Shown piece by piece: positions 53,641 to 63,684 of a stretch of 64,000 nucleotides of DNA. The notes under the pieces are model-generated. The model was not told the origin of the DNA, made no database searches, and worked only from the letters and a program-made list of their open reading frames with translations. Origin of the DNA: Streptomyces xylophagus (GTDB lineage Bacteria > Actinomycetota > Actinomycetes > Streptomycetales > Streptomycetaceae). Made by a program: the position numbers and the translations under genes. The stretch covers positions 1-64,000 of the forward strand of contig NZ_JNWO01000004.1 of the NCBI RefSeq assembly GCF_000716435.1. The letters are read 5' to 3'. Numbering within the stretch: the stretch's first letter is position 1; each line of letters begins with the position of its first letter.

Positions 53641-54786
53641 ATGAAAATCACCGGATACGAGCTGTTCCTCGTCGAACCGCGCTGGCTCTTCCTGCGCGTC
53701 GACACCGACGAGGGGATATCCGGCTGGGGCGAGCCCATCGTGGAGGGCAAGGCCCACACCACGGCCCGGGCGGTCGAGGAGATGTTCGACTACCTGACCG
53801 GCCAGGACCCCGCCCGCATCGAGGAACACTGGCAGATGCTCGCCAAGGGCGGCTTCTACCGCGGCGGCCCGGTCCTCAGCAGCGCCCTCGCCGGCATCGA
53901 CCAGGCCCTGTGGGACATCGCCGGCAAGACCCACGGCGTCCCCGTGCACCAACTCCTCGGCGGCCACGTCCGCGACCGCGTCCGCATCTACGGCTGGCTC
54001 TACGGCGAGACTCCCGAGGAACTCGCCGAGTCGGCCGCGGGCCAGGTCGCCAAGGGCCTGACCGCCGTGAAGATGAACCCCTGCGCCCAACTCGAGCCGC
54101 TCGCCACCCCTGCCGCGATCGACGCGATCGTGGCCCGGGTGAGCGCCGTACGGGAAGCGATCGGCCCGGACCGCGACCTGGCCCTGGACTTCCACGGCCG
54201 CTTCAGCGGAGCGATGTCGAGGCGCGTACTGCCGTACCTGGAACCGCTGTTGCCGATGTTCGTCGAGGAACCGGTCCTCCCGGAGTTCACCCGCGACCTC
54301 GGCGACGTCGTCCGTGCCACCTCCATCCCCATCGCGACCGGCGAACGCCTCTTCTCCCGCTGGGACTTCAGGGAGGTCCTCGGCGCCGGCATCGCGGTCG
54401 CGCAGCCCGACATCAGTCACGCGGGCGGCATTTCGGAGACCCGCCGTATCGCCGCGATGGCCGAGGCCTACGACGTGCTCGTCGCCCCGCACTGCCCGCT
54501 CGGTCCCATCGCGCTCGCCGCGAGCCTTCAACTCGACTTCGCCGTACCGAACTTCCTCATCCAGGAGCAGTCCCTGGGCATCGGCTACGGCGACAGCAGC
54601 GGCCTGCTCGGGTATCTGGCCGACGCCTCGCCGTTCGAGGTCCAGGACGGCTACATCCACCGCCTGACCGCCCCCGGCCTCGGCATCACGGTCGACGAGG
54701 ACAAGGTCCGCGCCGCCGCCGAACGCGGCCACCGCTGGCGCAACCCGGTCTGGCGCAACGCGGACGGCTCACTGGCGAGTTGGTAG
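53641..54786 (+). CDS. dgoD: Galactonate dehydratase-like enolase-superfamily enzyme
   Basis: A 381-residue enzyme from ATG 53641. The N-terminal capping domain (YELFLVEPRWLFLRVDTDEG, then QDPARIEEHWQ, GGFYRGGP) matches DgoD closely. The barrel supplies metal ligands Asp about 182 (LALDFHG), Glu about 208 (FVEEPVL) and Glu about 234 (IATGERLFS). The His about 284 in APHCPLGPIALAA is the catalytic base. It dehydrates D-galactonate or a close aldonate to the 2-keto-3-deoxy acid, feeding the kinase and aldolase on the other strand. The family name is recognised by sequence; exact substrate is inference. Confidence 0.88.
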   Translation: MKITGYELFLVEPRWLFLRVDTDEGISGWGEPIVEGKAHTTARAVEEMFDYLTGQDPARIEEHWQMLAKGGFYRGGPVLSSALAGIDQALWDIAGKTHGVPVHQLLGGHVRDRVRIYGWLYGETPEELAESAAGQVAKGLTAVKMNPCAQLEPLATPAAIDAIVARVSAVREAIGPDRDLALDFHGRFSGAMSRRVLPYLEPLLPMFVEEPVLPEFTRDLGDVVRATSIPIATGERLFSRWDFREVLGAGIAVAQPDISHAGGISETRRIAAMAEAYDVLVAPHCPLGPIALAASLQLDFAVPNFLIQEQSLGIGYGDSSGLLGYLADASPFEVQDGYIHRLTAPGLGITVDEDKVRAAAERGHRWRNPVWRNADGSLASW

Positions 54787-54830
54787 TACGCGACCTCAAC
54801 GGCCCGTAGGCAACAGGTCGTTGGCTCCGC

Positions 54831-54944
54831 GCTGCCCCGACGCCGTCGAATCCGACGTCGGGACAGCACCACACGCTCCAGGCGCACCGGCGGCAACCGG
54901 TCATCGCGCCTGGTGAAGAGGGGAATCTCGCCGCACGCAGCGGC
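54831..54944 (+). promoter_or_regulatory. Strongly folded leader between dehydratase and beta-helix genes
   Basis: Three successive stems. First, GCTGCCCCGACG pairs with CGTCGGGACAGC (54831-54867, one mismatch). Second, an outer CCAGGCGC/GCGCCTGG with an inner ACCGG/CCGGT (54878-54913). Third, GCCGC/GCGGC (54930-54944). The first could end the dehydratase transcript. The other two lie in the leader of the secreted beta-helix gene, ending about 33 bp before its start. No recognised riboswitch class fits. Confidence 0.55.
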
Positions 54945-54977
54945 AAGGGACACATCCACCCATCCAAGGAGCGCGCA

Positions 54978-57482
54978 ATGAAGCGTCGCAGATTCGGTTC
55001 TCCCGGCAGACCACTTTCCGCCACCCGCCGAAGGCCGGGGATCCTCGCCCTGCTCGCCGCGCTGGCGGGCGCCCTGCTGGTCCCCGTCGCCGCGACCAAC
55101 GCGGCGGCGGCAGGCACGAGTTACTACGTCGACTGCTCGGCCTCCGCCAACGGCACCGGCACCAGCGCCAGTCCCTGGAACTCGGTCGCCGGCGTCAACA
55201 GCACCACCTTCACCGCGGGCGACAGCATCCTCTTCAAGGCCGGCACGACCTGCACCGGCCAACTCACGCCCGGCGGTTCGGGCTCCTCCGGCAGCAGCAA
55301 CATCTCCATCGCGTCCTACGGTTCGGGCGCCAAGCCGATCATCGACGCGGCGGGCGCGACGGGCGCGGTCATCCACCTCCTGAACCAGCAGTACTGGGAC
55401 ATCGGCGGCCTGGAGCTGATCGACAACGCCTCGTCCCCCGCCTACCGTTCGGGCGTCCTGGCCGAGAACAGCTCCGGTGGCGTCCTGAACCACATCCGCG
55501 TGCACGACATGTACATCCACAACATCGCGGGCTACGGCGGCGGTTGGTACGCGACGAACGCGGGTGTCGGCGTCCAGACCGACCACACCACACCCGTCTC
55601 CACCTGGAACGACGTGGTGGTGGAGAACAACACGTTCGACCACGTGGACCGCATCGCGGTGGCGGTGACCCCGGACGCGGACGGCCAAGGCACAGGCCTC
55701 ACCACTGGCACAGTCATCCGCAACAACACGATGACGTACGACGGCGCGGACGACATCCTGGTCGTCAAGAACGACGGCGCCCTGATCGACGGCAACAAGG
55801 CGGGCTACGGCGGCGCCAAGTCGACCTGCCCGCCCTCCGGTCAGTACTGCAACGGCGCCTCGGCCGGCATCTGGATGTCCGGCAGCAGCAACACCGTCGT
55901 CCAGAACAACGAGGTCTACTGCCACATCAACGGCGCCGACGGCACCGGCTTCGACGTGGACTGGGGCAACCACAACACCACGTTCCAGTACAACTACAGC
56001 CACCAGAACCTCGGCGGCTTCCTGCTGGTGATGCCCCCCTTCACCATCGCCAACGAGCCCACGTCGACCGTCCCCAGCGACGGCACGGTGGTCCGCTACA
56101 ACATCAGCGAGAACGACGGCAGCAACTCCGGCTGCCCGACATCGGGTACGCAGACACACGGCGGCGGAGTCCTCCACTTCGTGGGCGGAGTCCCGAACCA
56201 GAGCGGCAGTTCGTCAGCCGTCCCCCTCTTCTACAACAACACGTTCTCGGTCAGGGACGGCCTGAGCACCCCGATCCTCTACTCCCGCTCGGGCACGTCG
56301 ATCAGCGGCGCGTTGTCCTTCCAGAACAACGCCGTCTTCAACTACGGCTCCGGCAACTACTTCACCACCACCGGTACTTCGACCTACTCCAACAACCTCT
56401 TCTACGGCAACCACCCGTCCCGCGAACCGGCCGACGCGGCCAAGGTGACGGCGGACCCGGAGTTCCGCAACGCGGGCAACGCCAACACCTCCTCGTCCTA
56501 CACGGGCAAGAACGCGTACCAGGTGCACCCGTCGTCACCGGTGATCCGGGCGGGCGCGGTCATCGCGTCCAACGGCGGCTACGACGCGTTCGGCAACGCG
56601 GTCTCCGCCACGGCCGCCCCCAACATCGGCGCGTACAACGGCACCGGCGGCAACCTGCTGTCCAACGCGGGCTTCGAGACGGGCAGTCTGTCCCCGTGGA
56701 CGCAGGCGAGCGGCACGGCGTCATCGGTGGCGGCGGCCAACTCCCGTACGGGAGCTGACGCGTTGACGACGGCGGCGAGCGGCAGCGGCGCCAACCAGGC
56801 GCTGACCGGCCTGACCCCGTCCACGACCTACCTGCTGACGGGCTGGGCGAAGGTGGCGACGGCCGGCGAGACCCTGGCCATCGGCGTGAAGAACTTCGGC
56901 GGCACGGAGACGTACACGAACATCGCGACGTCGTCGTACTCGCAGGCGGCGATCCTGTTCACCACGGGCGCGTCGTCGACGTCGGCGACGGTCTACTGCT
57001 GGAAGAACGCGGGCGGGACGGGCGCGGGCTACTGCGACGACCTGGCGGTGGAGCCGCTGTCGTCGGCCACGAACGCGGTCACCAACTCCGGCTTCGAGAC
57101 AGGCGCGTTGACTCCGTGGACCCAGAGCACGGGTACGGCGTCGAGCGTGGTCGCGTCCAACTCCCGTACCGGCACGTACGCGTTGCAGACGGGCGTGAGC
57201 GCGAGCGGTGCCATCCAGACGGTGAGCGGCCTTGCGTCCGGCGGCAGTTACCTGCTGGCGGCATGGGCGAAGGTGGCCACCGCCGGTGAGGAGGTGGCCG
57301 TAGGAGTGAAGAGCTTCGGCGGCACGGAGACGTACCTGCGGGGCTCGACGACGACGTACGCGCAGCAGCCGATCTTCTTCACGACGGGCGTCTCCAACAC
57401 GGCGGCGTCGGTGTACTGCTACAAGAACTCCGGCTCGGCGGCGGGGTATTGCGACGACTACACGGTGGTGAAGCTGCCCTGA
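54978..57482 (+). CDS. Secreted right-handed beta-helix protein with two carbohydrate-binding modules
   Basis: ATG 54978 follows AAGGAG. The 834-residue protein has a long basic signal peptide (cleaved near NAAAAG). A parallel beta-helix of about 500 residues follows, of the pectate-lyase-like type (coils such as GLELIDNASSPAYRSGVLAENSS and VVVENNTFDHVDRIAVAV). Two CenC-like modules lie at about 556-690 and 694-834; both open with SNAGFETGSLSPW / TNSGFETGALTPW and end in a CDDL/CDDY motif. It probably cuts or binds a plant or algal polysaccharide and feeds the sugar importer. Lyase or hydrolase chemistry is not decided by what I can see. Confidence 0.88.
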   Translation: MKRRRFGSPGRPLSATRRRPGILALLAALAGALLVPVAATNAAAAGTSYYVDCSASANGTGTSASPWNSVAGVNSTTFTAGDSILFKAGTTCTGQLTPGGSGSSGSSNISIASYGSGAKPIIDAAGATGAVIHLLNQQYWDIGGLELIDNASSPAYRSGVLAENSSGGVLNHIRVHDMYIHNIAGYGGGWYATNAGVGVQTDHTTPVSTWNDVVVENNTFDHVDRIAVAVTPDADGQGTGLTTGTVIRNNTMTYDGADDILVVKNDGALIDGNKAGYGGAKSTCPPSGQYCNGASAGIWMSGSSNTVVQNNEVYCHINGADGTGFDVDWGNHNTTFQYNYSHQNLGGFLLVMPPFTIANEPTSTVPSDGTVVRYNISENDGSNSGCPTSGTQTHGGGVLHFVGGVPNQSGSSSAVPLFYNNTFSVRDGLSTPILYSRSGTSISGALSFQNNAVFNYGSGNYFTTTGTSTYSNNLFYGNHPSREPADAAKVTADPEFRNAGNANTSSSYTGKNAYQVHPSSPVIRAGAVIASNGGYDAFGNAVSATAAPNIGAYNGTGGNLLSNAGFETGSLSPWTQASGTASSVAAANSRTGADALTTAASGSGANQALTGLTPSTTYLLTGWAKVATAGETLAIGVKNFGGTETYTNIATSSYSQAAILFTTGASSTSATVYCWKNAGGTGAGYCDDLAVEPLSSATNAVTNSGFETGALTPWTQSTGTASSVVASNSRTGTYALQTGVSASGAIQTVSGLASGGSYLLAAWAKVATAGEEVAVGVKSFGGTETYLRGSTTTYAQQPIFFTTGVSNTAASVYCYKNSGSAAGYCDDYTVVKLP

Positions 57483-57502
57483 TCGTCGCTTCGGACAGCT
57501 GA

Positions 57503-57531
57503 CAACCCCCGGGTCCTCGGCCCGGGGGTTG
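57503..57531. terminator. Strong bidirectional hairpin terminator
   Basis: A perfect 11-bp stem CAACCCCCGGG/CCCGGGGGTTG with a 7-nt loop lies between the convergent beta-helix and HxlR genes. Confidence 0.85.
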
Positions 57532-57548
57532 CCTGCTTCGGGGCCGGC

Positions 57549-57986
57549 CTATCCGCGGGCGGTGTTCCTGTCGTACGCGTCCTGGTGGCGGCGGATCTCG
57601 GTGTGATGCTCGGCGCTCCAGCCGGCCAGGTGCTGGATGGCGGAGAGCAGGGAGGCGCCGAGGTCGGTGAGGGAGTACTCGACGCGGGGCGGCACCTCCG
57701 CGTAGGCGGCGCGGTCGACGAGGCCGTCGCGCTGAAGGCGCTTGAGGGTGAGGGTGAGCATGCGACGCGAGATGGCGGGGATCAAGGTGTCGAGGTCGGA
57801 GTAGCGGGCGTCTCCGGCGGCCAGGGCGCCGATGACCAGGATGCTCCACTTGTCGCCCACCAGGTCGAGGATCTCGCGGATGAAGTCCGCGTCCTGCTCG
57901 TCCCAGCGCTCGCAGGGGCCTGAGAGGCGCAGTACGTTCGCCCGCGCCCGACCTGCGGCGGGTGTCCGGCTCTCGTCGCTGTTCAC
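57549..57986 (-). CDS. HxlR-family transcriptional regulator
   Basis: A 145-residue winged-helix regulator. The GTG at 57986 has GGAAGGG upstream; a longer start at 58019 or beyond would put the operator palindrome inside the gene. The HxlR core is present: LDLVGDKWSILVIGALAAGDARYSDL, then ISRRMLTLTLKRLQRDGLV and YSLTDLGASLL. One Cys lies just before it in GPCERWDEQ, as in redox or aldehyde-sensing HxlR members such as YodB/HypR. Divergent from two aldo/keto reductase genes, it probably controls them in response to electrophile stress (inference). Confidence 0.92.
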   Translation of the reverse strand: MNSDESRTPAAGRARANVLRLSGPCERWDEQDADFIREILDLVGDKWSILVIGALAAGDARYSDLDTLIPAISRRMLTLTLKRLQRDGLVDRAAYAEVPPRVEYSLTDLGASLLSAIQHLAGWSAEHHTEIRRHQDAYDRNTARG

Positions 57987-58002
57987 GGATGACGCCCTTC
58001 CG

Positions 58003-58019
58003 ATGTTCCCAGGGAACAT
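58003..58019. promoter_or_regulatory. Perfect 17-bp palindrome, likely HxlR operator
   Basis: ATGTTCCC and GGGAACAT flank a single A, 17 bp upstream of the HxlR GTG and about 200 bp before the first aldo/keto reductase. It is the only strong palindrome in the region and so a likely binding site for the divergent HxlR protein. Confidence 0.7.
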
Positions 58020-58220
58020 AGACATACCTTTTGTAACGCTAAATCCGTTCCGGCACAGTGGTCTGTGTACCAGGCATCGACGTCCTGGTCGAAGCGGTCG
58101 TGCTGCGCACAGGGCGGCAACCGCCGGGCCCGTCGGGCGTATTCCCACCCCGTCGTCCCGGCCCTGTTCCCCCTGCCGTGCGGACACCGCACCCACCCAC
58201 AGTGAAGGGACAACTCCGCC

Positions 58221-60192
<1,972 letters not shown>

Positions 60193-60357
60193 TCCACAGT
60201 CCACGGCCACACCCGTGCGGAGGGTCCCGGCGGGTTCCGGCTCGCGTGAGCGCATGGGCGGACAGTCCGCAGACGTCCGTACCGGGTAGCCGGCGGCGAG
60301 CCACCGATGAGTTCTGCCGGCCGGCCCGGTCTACCAGGACGTACGCACGCCATACGT

Positions 60358-60382
60358 CATCGAGATACGCCATCGAGATACG
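60358..60382. repeat. CATCGAGATACG direct repeat before the VOC gene
   Basis: CATCGAGATACG occurs at 60358 and 60371, with a 13-bp period and a third partial copy at 60383. It is in the 222-bp space before the VOC gene, which holds no gene. Candidate activator or repressor site; unproven. Confidence 0.45.
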
Positions 60383-60414
60383 ACGTCGAGCCACTGACTG
60401 ACCGGAGACCCGCC

Positions 60415-60897
60415 ATGACCACTTCCGCGACCACTCCCGCACACCCCGGCCGCATGCTGTTCGTGAACATCCCCGTCGCGGACCTCGAGCGCAGCAAGGC
60501 GTTCTTCGCGAAGCTCGGGTTCGGCTTCAACCCGAAGTTCACCGACGAGACCGCCGCCTGCATGCTGGTCGGCGAGCACGCCTTCGTCATGTTGCTCACC
60601 CGCGAGAAGTTCGCGGAGTTCGCGAAACTGCCGATGGCCGATCCCACCACGCACACGCTGGCGCTGTACTGCTTCAGCGTGTCCTCCCGCGAGGAGGTCG
60701 ACGCGGTCAGCGCCACTGCACTCGCGGCGGGCGGCACCGAGGTGGACGGCGCCGAGGACTACGGCTTCATGTACTCACGCAGCTTCTACGACCTCGACGG
60801 CCACGGCTGGCAGGTCATGTGGATGGACCCGGCGGCGGCGGAGCAGGGCCCCGAGGCGTTCGCGGCCTCGGCGCAGGACGCCGACGCCCCGGCTTGA
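60415..60897 (+). CDS. VOC-family protein (glyoxalase/bleomycin-resistance-like)
   Basis: A 160-residue protein from ATG 60415 (GGAGA upstream). The VOC features are MLFVNIPVADLERSKAFFAKLGF and a C-terminal YDLDGHGWQVMWMDP, matching the subgroup once called extradiol-dioxygenase-like. It is a probable metal-dependent fold of unknown substrate. Located after the two reductases but separated by 222 bp. Confidence 0.9.
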   Translation: MTTSATTPAHPGRMLFVNIPVADLERSKAFFAKLGFGFNPKFTDETAACMLVGEHAFVMLLTREKFAEFAKLPMADPTTHTLALYCFSVSSREEVDAVSATALAAGGTEVDGAEDYGFMYSRSFYDLDGHGWQVMWMDPAAAEQGPEAFAASAQDADAPA

Positions 60898-60985
60898 CCC
60901 ACCACGGTGGCGTTGGGTTGTGGGGCGCTGCTGGAGCCGTCAGTCCCCTGCTCGCCGCCGCCGGCGCGGGCAGGGGACGGGTCAC

Positions 60986-61022
60986 GTCAACGGCCAACGG
61001 CCAACGGTCAACCGTCAACCGT
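60986..61022. repeat. CAACGGC/CAACCGT heptamer repeats
   Basis: Five heptamers, CAACGGC twice, CAACGGT, and CAACCGT twice, just past the convergent VOC and secreted-protein stops. The last units complement the first, giving a possible hairpin that could act as a terminator. Confidence 0.45.
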
Positions 61023-61028
61023 CGGCGC

Positions 61029-61820
61029 TCACTTCACATCGACGAAGTCGGTCCAACCGGTGGTGGCCGTGGTGAGGCTCGTGGCCGCGAAGTCGTAGCG
61101 GTACGAGCCGTCCGCCGTGGCCTTCACGGTGGCCGTGGCCCAGCCGTTCCGGTCGGTCTTGAGCTTCTTCAGCGTGACGAAGGGGCCGCTCGTGCCCTTG
61201 CGGTACTGGAGCAGCACCTGGTGCCCGATGAGCGGCACGTTCTTGTTCTTCTCCCAACTGGCCACGGTCATCTGGGCCTTGACCGTGAGGTTCTTGCCCT
61301 TCTGCACCGTCTGCGGGGTGACGACGGTCTGGGACAGGTAGGTCTGGCGCTTGATGCGGGCGAAGTAGGGGCCTTCGGCGCGGGTGACGTTGCCGTCGCC
61401 GTCGACGGCAACGGGGGTCATGTACCAGAGACCGGCGAGGGCGTTGCTGCGGAGGTTGACCTTCGGGTCGGCGGTCAGGAGGGCCTCGCAGTAGGAGGTG
61501 AGATCGTTGATCCTGTGGCACTGGGCGGACCCGACCATGACCCCGTCGGCCGTCGCCCGGTCCTCTCCGTGCCACAGCTCGAACGACACACTCTTGACGC
61601 CGGACGGATCGCTGACCGTCGCGGAGACCGAGAACACTCTCTTCTGTGCGGCCGTGACGCCGACGGTGTAGTCGAGGTCGTGGTTGACGCCGATATTCAC
61701 GAACTGCGTCGCCGAGTCGTCCTGTGCGGCCCCGGCGGCCGGAACGGCAAAAGCGGCGACGGCCAGGGCGGCGCTGAGAGCGGCGGCGGTCGCGGTGGCG
61801 ACGGTGGTGCGTCTGCGCAT
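61029..61820 (-). CDS. Secreted protein of unknown function
   Basis: A 263-residue exported protein from ATG 61820. A signal peptide (TATAAALSAALAVAAFAVPA, cleavage near AGAAQ) precedes two beta-rich parts. The first (residues about 40-145) has FELWHGEDRATAD and two Cys in QCHRINDLTSYCE, likely a disulfide. The second (about 150-263) is Ig-like (QKGKNLTVKAQMTVASWEKN, ending TTGWTDFVDVK), resembling calcium-dependent or Ig-like domains of other streptomycete exoproteins. No anchor or catalytic motif. Confidence 0.85.
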   Translation of the reverse strand: MRRRTTVATATAAALSAALAVAAFAVPAAGAAQDDSATQFVNIGVNHDLDYTVGVTAAQKRVFSVSATVSDPSGVKSVSFELWHGEDRATADGVMVGSAQCHRINDLTSYCEALLTADPKVNLRSNALAGLWYMTPVAVDGDGNVTRAEGPYFARIKRQTYLSQTVVTPQTVQKGKNLTVKAQMTVASWEKNKNVPLIGHQVLLQYRKGTSGPFVTLKKLKTDRNGWATATVKATADGSYRYDFAATSLTTATTGWTDFVDVK

Positions 61821-62197
61821 GGTGTGGTTTCCCCCCACGTTTGATGCCCGAGTGATGCCCGAGTGGTGACTTCACCCGCATCAGACAGAGGGGGTGTGGG
61901 GGAGGTTGTGCATGATCGCCGACCCGGCCCACGATTTCACCCTGGCTTCGCCACGGGTTGGTGGAATCACCGACTGCCGGCCAACTTCGTTACGAGGCCG
62001 GCAGCGGACGCATCGCTCGCTGCATCCCCCACTTGCCTCAGCCATGCTGCCGGCACGTCGACCGGAGCAAGCCGCGGCGGCCTGCCCGTGACGAGGTGCC
62101 GGAGTTCTCAGCTTGGGAAGCTGCGGGTATTTGTGACTGGCTCCGAGGCTGACCTACGCGAACGGCTGAGGCGCGGCATCGTCGGACACGGCTGCAT
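61821..62197. other. Gene-poor interval of lower GC
   Basis: About 377 bp with no ORF whose codon use looks coding. It contains one copy of AGCTTGGGAAGCTG (62110-62123), part of a small palindrome, which recurs at 63768. It may be decayed mobile-element DNA; nothing else is recognisable. Confidence 0.5.
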
Positions 62198-62488
62198 TCA
62201 CCGTGATTCCCCGTTGTACTCCGCTTGATCTGGTGCGCTTGTTCTACAACCGATGTCCGGCGCGGTGCTGGGGGACGCCTGTGACTCAGTCGCCAGCCGG
62301 CCTCGGCGTTGGCGCCAGCGCTCCGACAGCTCCCCGGTCGCGATGGAGGCGGCGGCCATTCCGGCACACGTTGTCCAGCTCTTGAGGTCGCTGATGACCA
62401 GGCCGAAGAGACGGAACGCGACCGTTGCCAGACCCCACCAGACGGCAAACCAGGCTGCCGCGCCGATCCATCTGCCTCTGTCGTTCAC
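62198..62488 (-). CDS. Small membrane protein of unknown function
   Basis: A 96-residue protein from GTG 62488. Two hydrophobic stretches (WIGAAAWFAVWWGLATVAF, FGLVISDLKSWTTCAGMAAA) are followed by a basic stretch (ELSERWRQRRGR) and a polar tail. Base composition is below that of the rest of the window. The helix pattern and basic flank look like a real small membrane protein but no family is recognised. The ribosome site is weak. Confidence 0.55.
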   Translation of the reverse strand: MNDRGRWIGAAAWFAVWWGLATVAFRLFGLVISDLKSWTTCAGMAAASIATGELSERWRQRRGRLATESQASPSTAPDIGCRTSAPDQAEYNGESR

Positions 62489-62558
62489 GGGCCAAAGGTA
62501 GCTGGCATGTACTGGACCAATCGATGCGTGTCCGGGTTGGGCGCTGCCGGTTGGTGGG

Positions 62559-62585
62559 GTTGCTGTACTTCGTTGCTGTACAGCA
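62559..62585. promoter_or_regulatory. GTTGCTGTAC repeat and 12-bp palindrome before the zinc-ribbon ORF
   Basis: GTTGCTGTAC occurs at 62559 and 62572. The second copy runs into the perfect palindrome TGCTGTACAGCA (62574-62585), 10 bp before the ATG at 62596. Its position suggests an operator for that gene. Confidence 0.45.
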
Positions 62586-62595
62586 GGATCGAACG

Positions 62596-62892
62596 ATGTC
62601 CCGATCAGCAGGCGCGCACACTGCTGACCCGTGCCCTCGGTGCCGCGTTGAGGCTGTTCGCCCAGGCAACCCGATGACTGTTGGGGGATGCGATGTGGTC
62701 GGCTACCTCTGCGATCACTGTGCGCACGTGTGGACTCGGCCGTTGAGGAAGACCTGGACGTCTACGACACCGTCAAGGTGGACCTCTCTAACGCCACGCT
62801 CTACGGCACGGTCTGGCAGGTGGACGCCGATCGCGTCCAGGTGCGTGGTGCGGGCGGTGATTGGCTGCGGTGGGTCGAGCACTGGAGAGTGA
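62596..62892 (+). CDS. Zinc-ribbon small protein, possibly ending early or frameshifted
   Basis: The ATG at 62596 opens a short protein with two CxxC pairs: CPRC near residue 13 and YLCDHCAHVW near residue 38, a zinc-ribbon or rubredoxin-like knuckle. After about residue 50 the sequence (TWTSTTPSRWTSLTP) looks like an out-of-frame reading of the ORF that begins at 62730. Either the gene ends by slippage into that frame or the two were once joined. No known partner. Confidence 0.5.
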   Translation: MSRSAGAHTADPCPRCRVEAVRPGNPMTVGGCDVVGYLCDHCAHVWTRPLRKTWTSTTPSRWTSLTPRSTARSGRWTPIASRCVVRAVIGCGGSSTGE

Positions 62893-62903
62893 TCGTCTAC
62901 TGA
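62730..62903 (+). CDS. Small beta-rich protein overlapping the zinc-ribbon ORF
   Basis: A 57-residue frame from GTG 62730 (an ATG in the same frame lies at 62688). It reads VYDTVKVDLSNATLYGTVWQ, then VQVRGAGGDWLRWVEHWRV, with strongly GC-rich third positions, so this frame, not the zinc-ribbon frame, looks coding here. It resembles a small SH3-like domain. A +1/-1 shift from the upstream zinc-ribbon frame would give one protein of about 105 residues. Confidence 0.55.
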   Translation: MDSAVEEDLDVYDTVKVDLSNATLYGTVWQVDADRVQVRGAGGDWLRWVEHWRVIVY

Positions 62904-63213
62904 AGCCCCTTCCCGCGTGTGCTCAATGGGTCGCCGGGACGCGGGAATCACTGGGCTTGCCGACGCCGGCTGCGTACCGAATGGCTGGCGTACTCCGGGG
63001 GTACGTCGTGCACTCTTTCCAACTGTGGTGGTGGGATGGCGGGTTGGGTGCAGAGGCGTTCACCTGCGTTCAGGGGCGGTCCAGCCCTGGGGCAGGTTCG
63101 ACGCGCGGTCTCACATGAACGGCCGTGAACCAGGCTGAATGAGACGGAAACTGAGACGGGCTGTGTTGTTCTGACCTGGCCCCTTCGGGCCAAGGAAGCT
63201 CTACGGTGCGTCC
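62904..63213. other. Gene-poor interval
   Basis: About 310 bp without a convincing gene. It contains TGAGACGG twice, 12 bp apart (63140 and 63152), and a small hairpin TGGCCC/GGGCCA at 63177-63192 just before the next gene. Confidence 0.5.
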
Positions 63214-63684
63214 ATGTTGACGACACTCGGGGCGACCCTCCTGGGAGCCTTCATAGCCACTGGCACTTCCCTGCTCGTCGAATCTCGCCGCGACAGGCGT
63301 ACTGCTGTTGCCGAGTGGCGGCAAGCCCGCCGTGAACTGTACGGAGCGTTCCTCAGCGCCCTCACTAAAGCGCGAGGTGAGCTATGGACGATCAGCCGAG
63401 ACGATCAACTGCCGAGCGAGGAACGTGCCACGGCTGCTCGGGCGATCTTTGCCGGATGCTACGAGCAGCGCTATCAACTTGAGGTCTTCGCGCCCAGTGG
63501 CGTCGTCACGCCGGCACTGGACTACTTTCGCAGCGTGCGGCGACTCCGTGACGCTGTCGGTCAAGGGCTCCGTTGGGACGATGCGGCACGCCCTGCGCAT
63601 GACGATGACGTGGTCCAGGGCCTTCATGCGACTCGGGATGCGATGCGTGTGGACATGAGGACCGATGTGATGCGTACGGAGTGA
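63214..63684 (+). CDS. Membrane-anchored protein of unknown function
   Basis: A 156-residue protein from ATG 63214. An N-terminal hydrophobic helix (LGATLLGAFIATGTSLLV) is followed by a basic, helical cytoplasmic part (RRDRRTAVAEWRQARRELY), consistent with an inside-facing coiled-coil-like domain. Such proteins are common as uncharacterised streptomycete accessory genes. Lower GC than the main part of the window, in keeping with the surrounding region. Confidence 0.7.
   Translation: MLTTLGATLLGAFIATGTSLLVESRRDRRTAVAEWRQARRELYGAFLSALTKARGELWTISRDDQLPSEERATAARAIFAGCYEQRYQLEVFAPSGVVTPALDYFRSVRRLRDAVGQGLRWDDAARPAHDDDVVQGLHATRDAMRVDMRTDVMRTE

Noticed and set aside
54870..54977. c-di-AMP (ydaO-type) or cobalamin riboswitch before the beta-helix gene
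   Set aside because: GGGGAAT and GGCAAGGGAC vaguely resemble parts of the ydaO motif, but the other conserved segments (such as the CCGTCAGCTAACC-like end) are missing, as is the B12-box.
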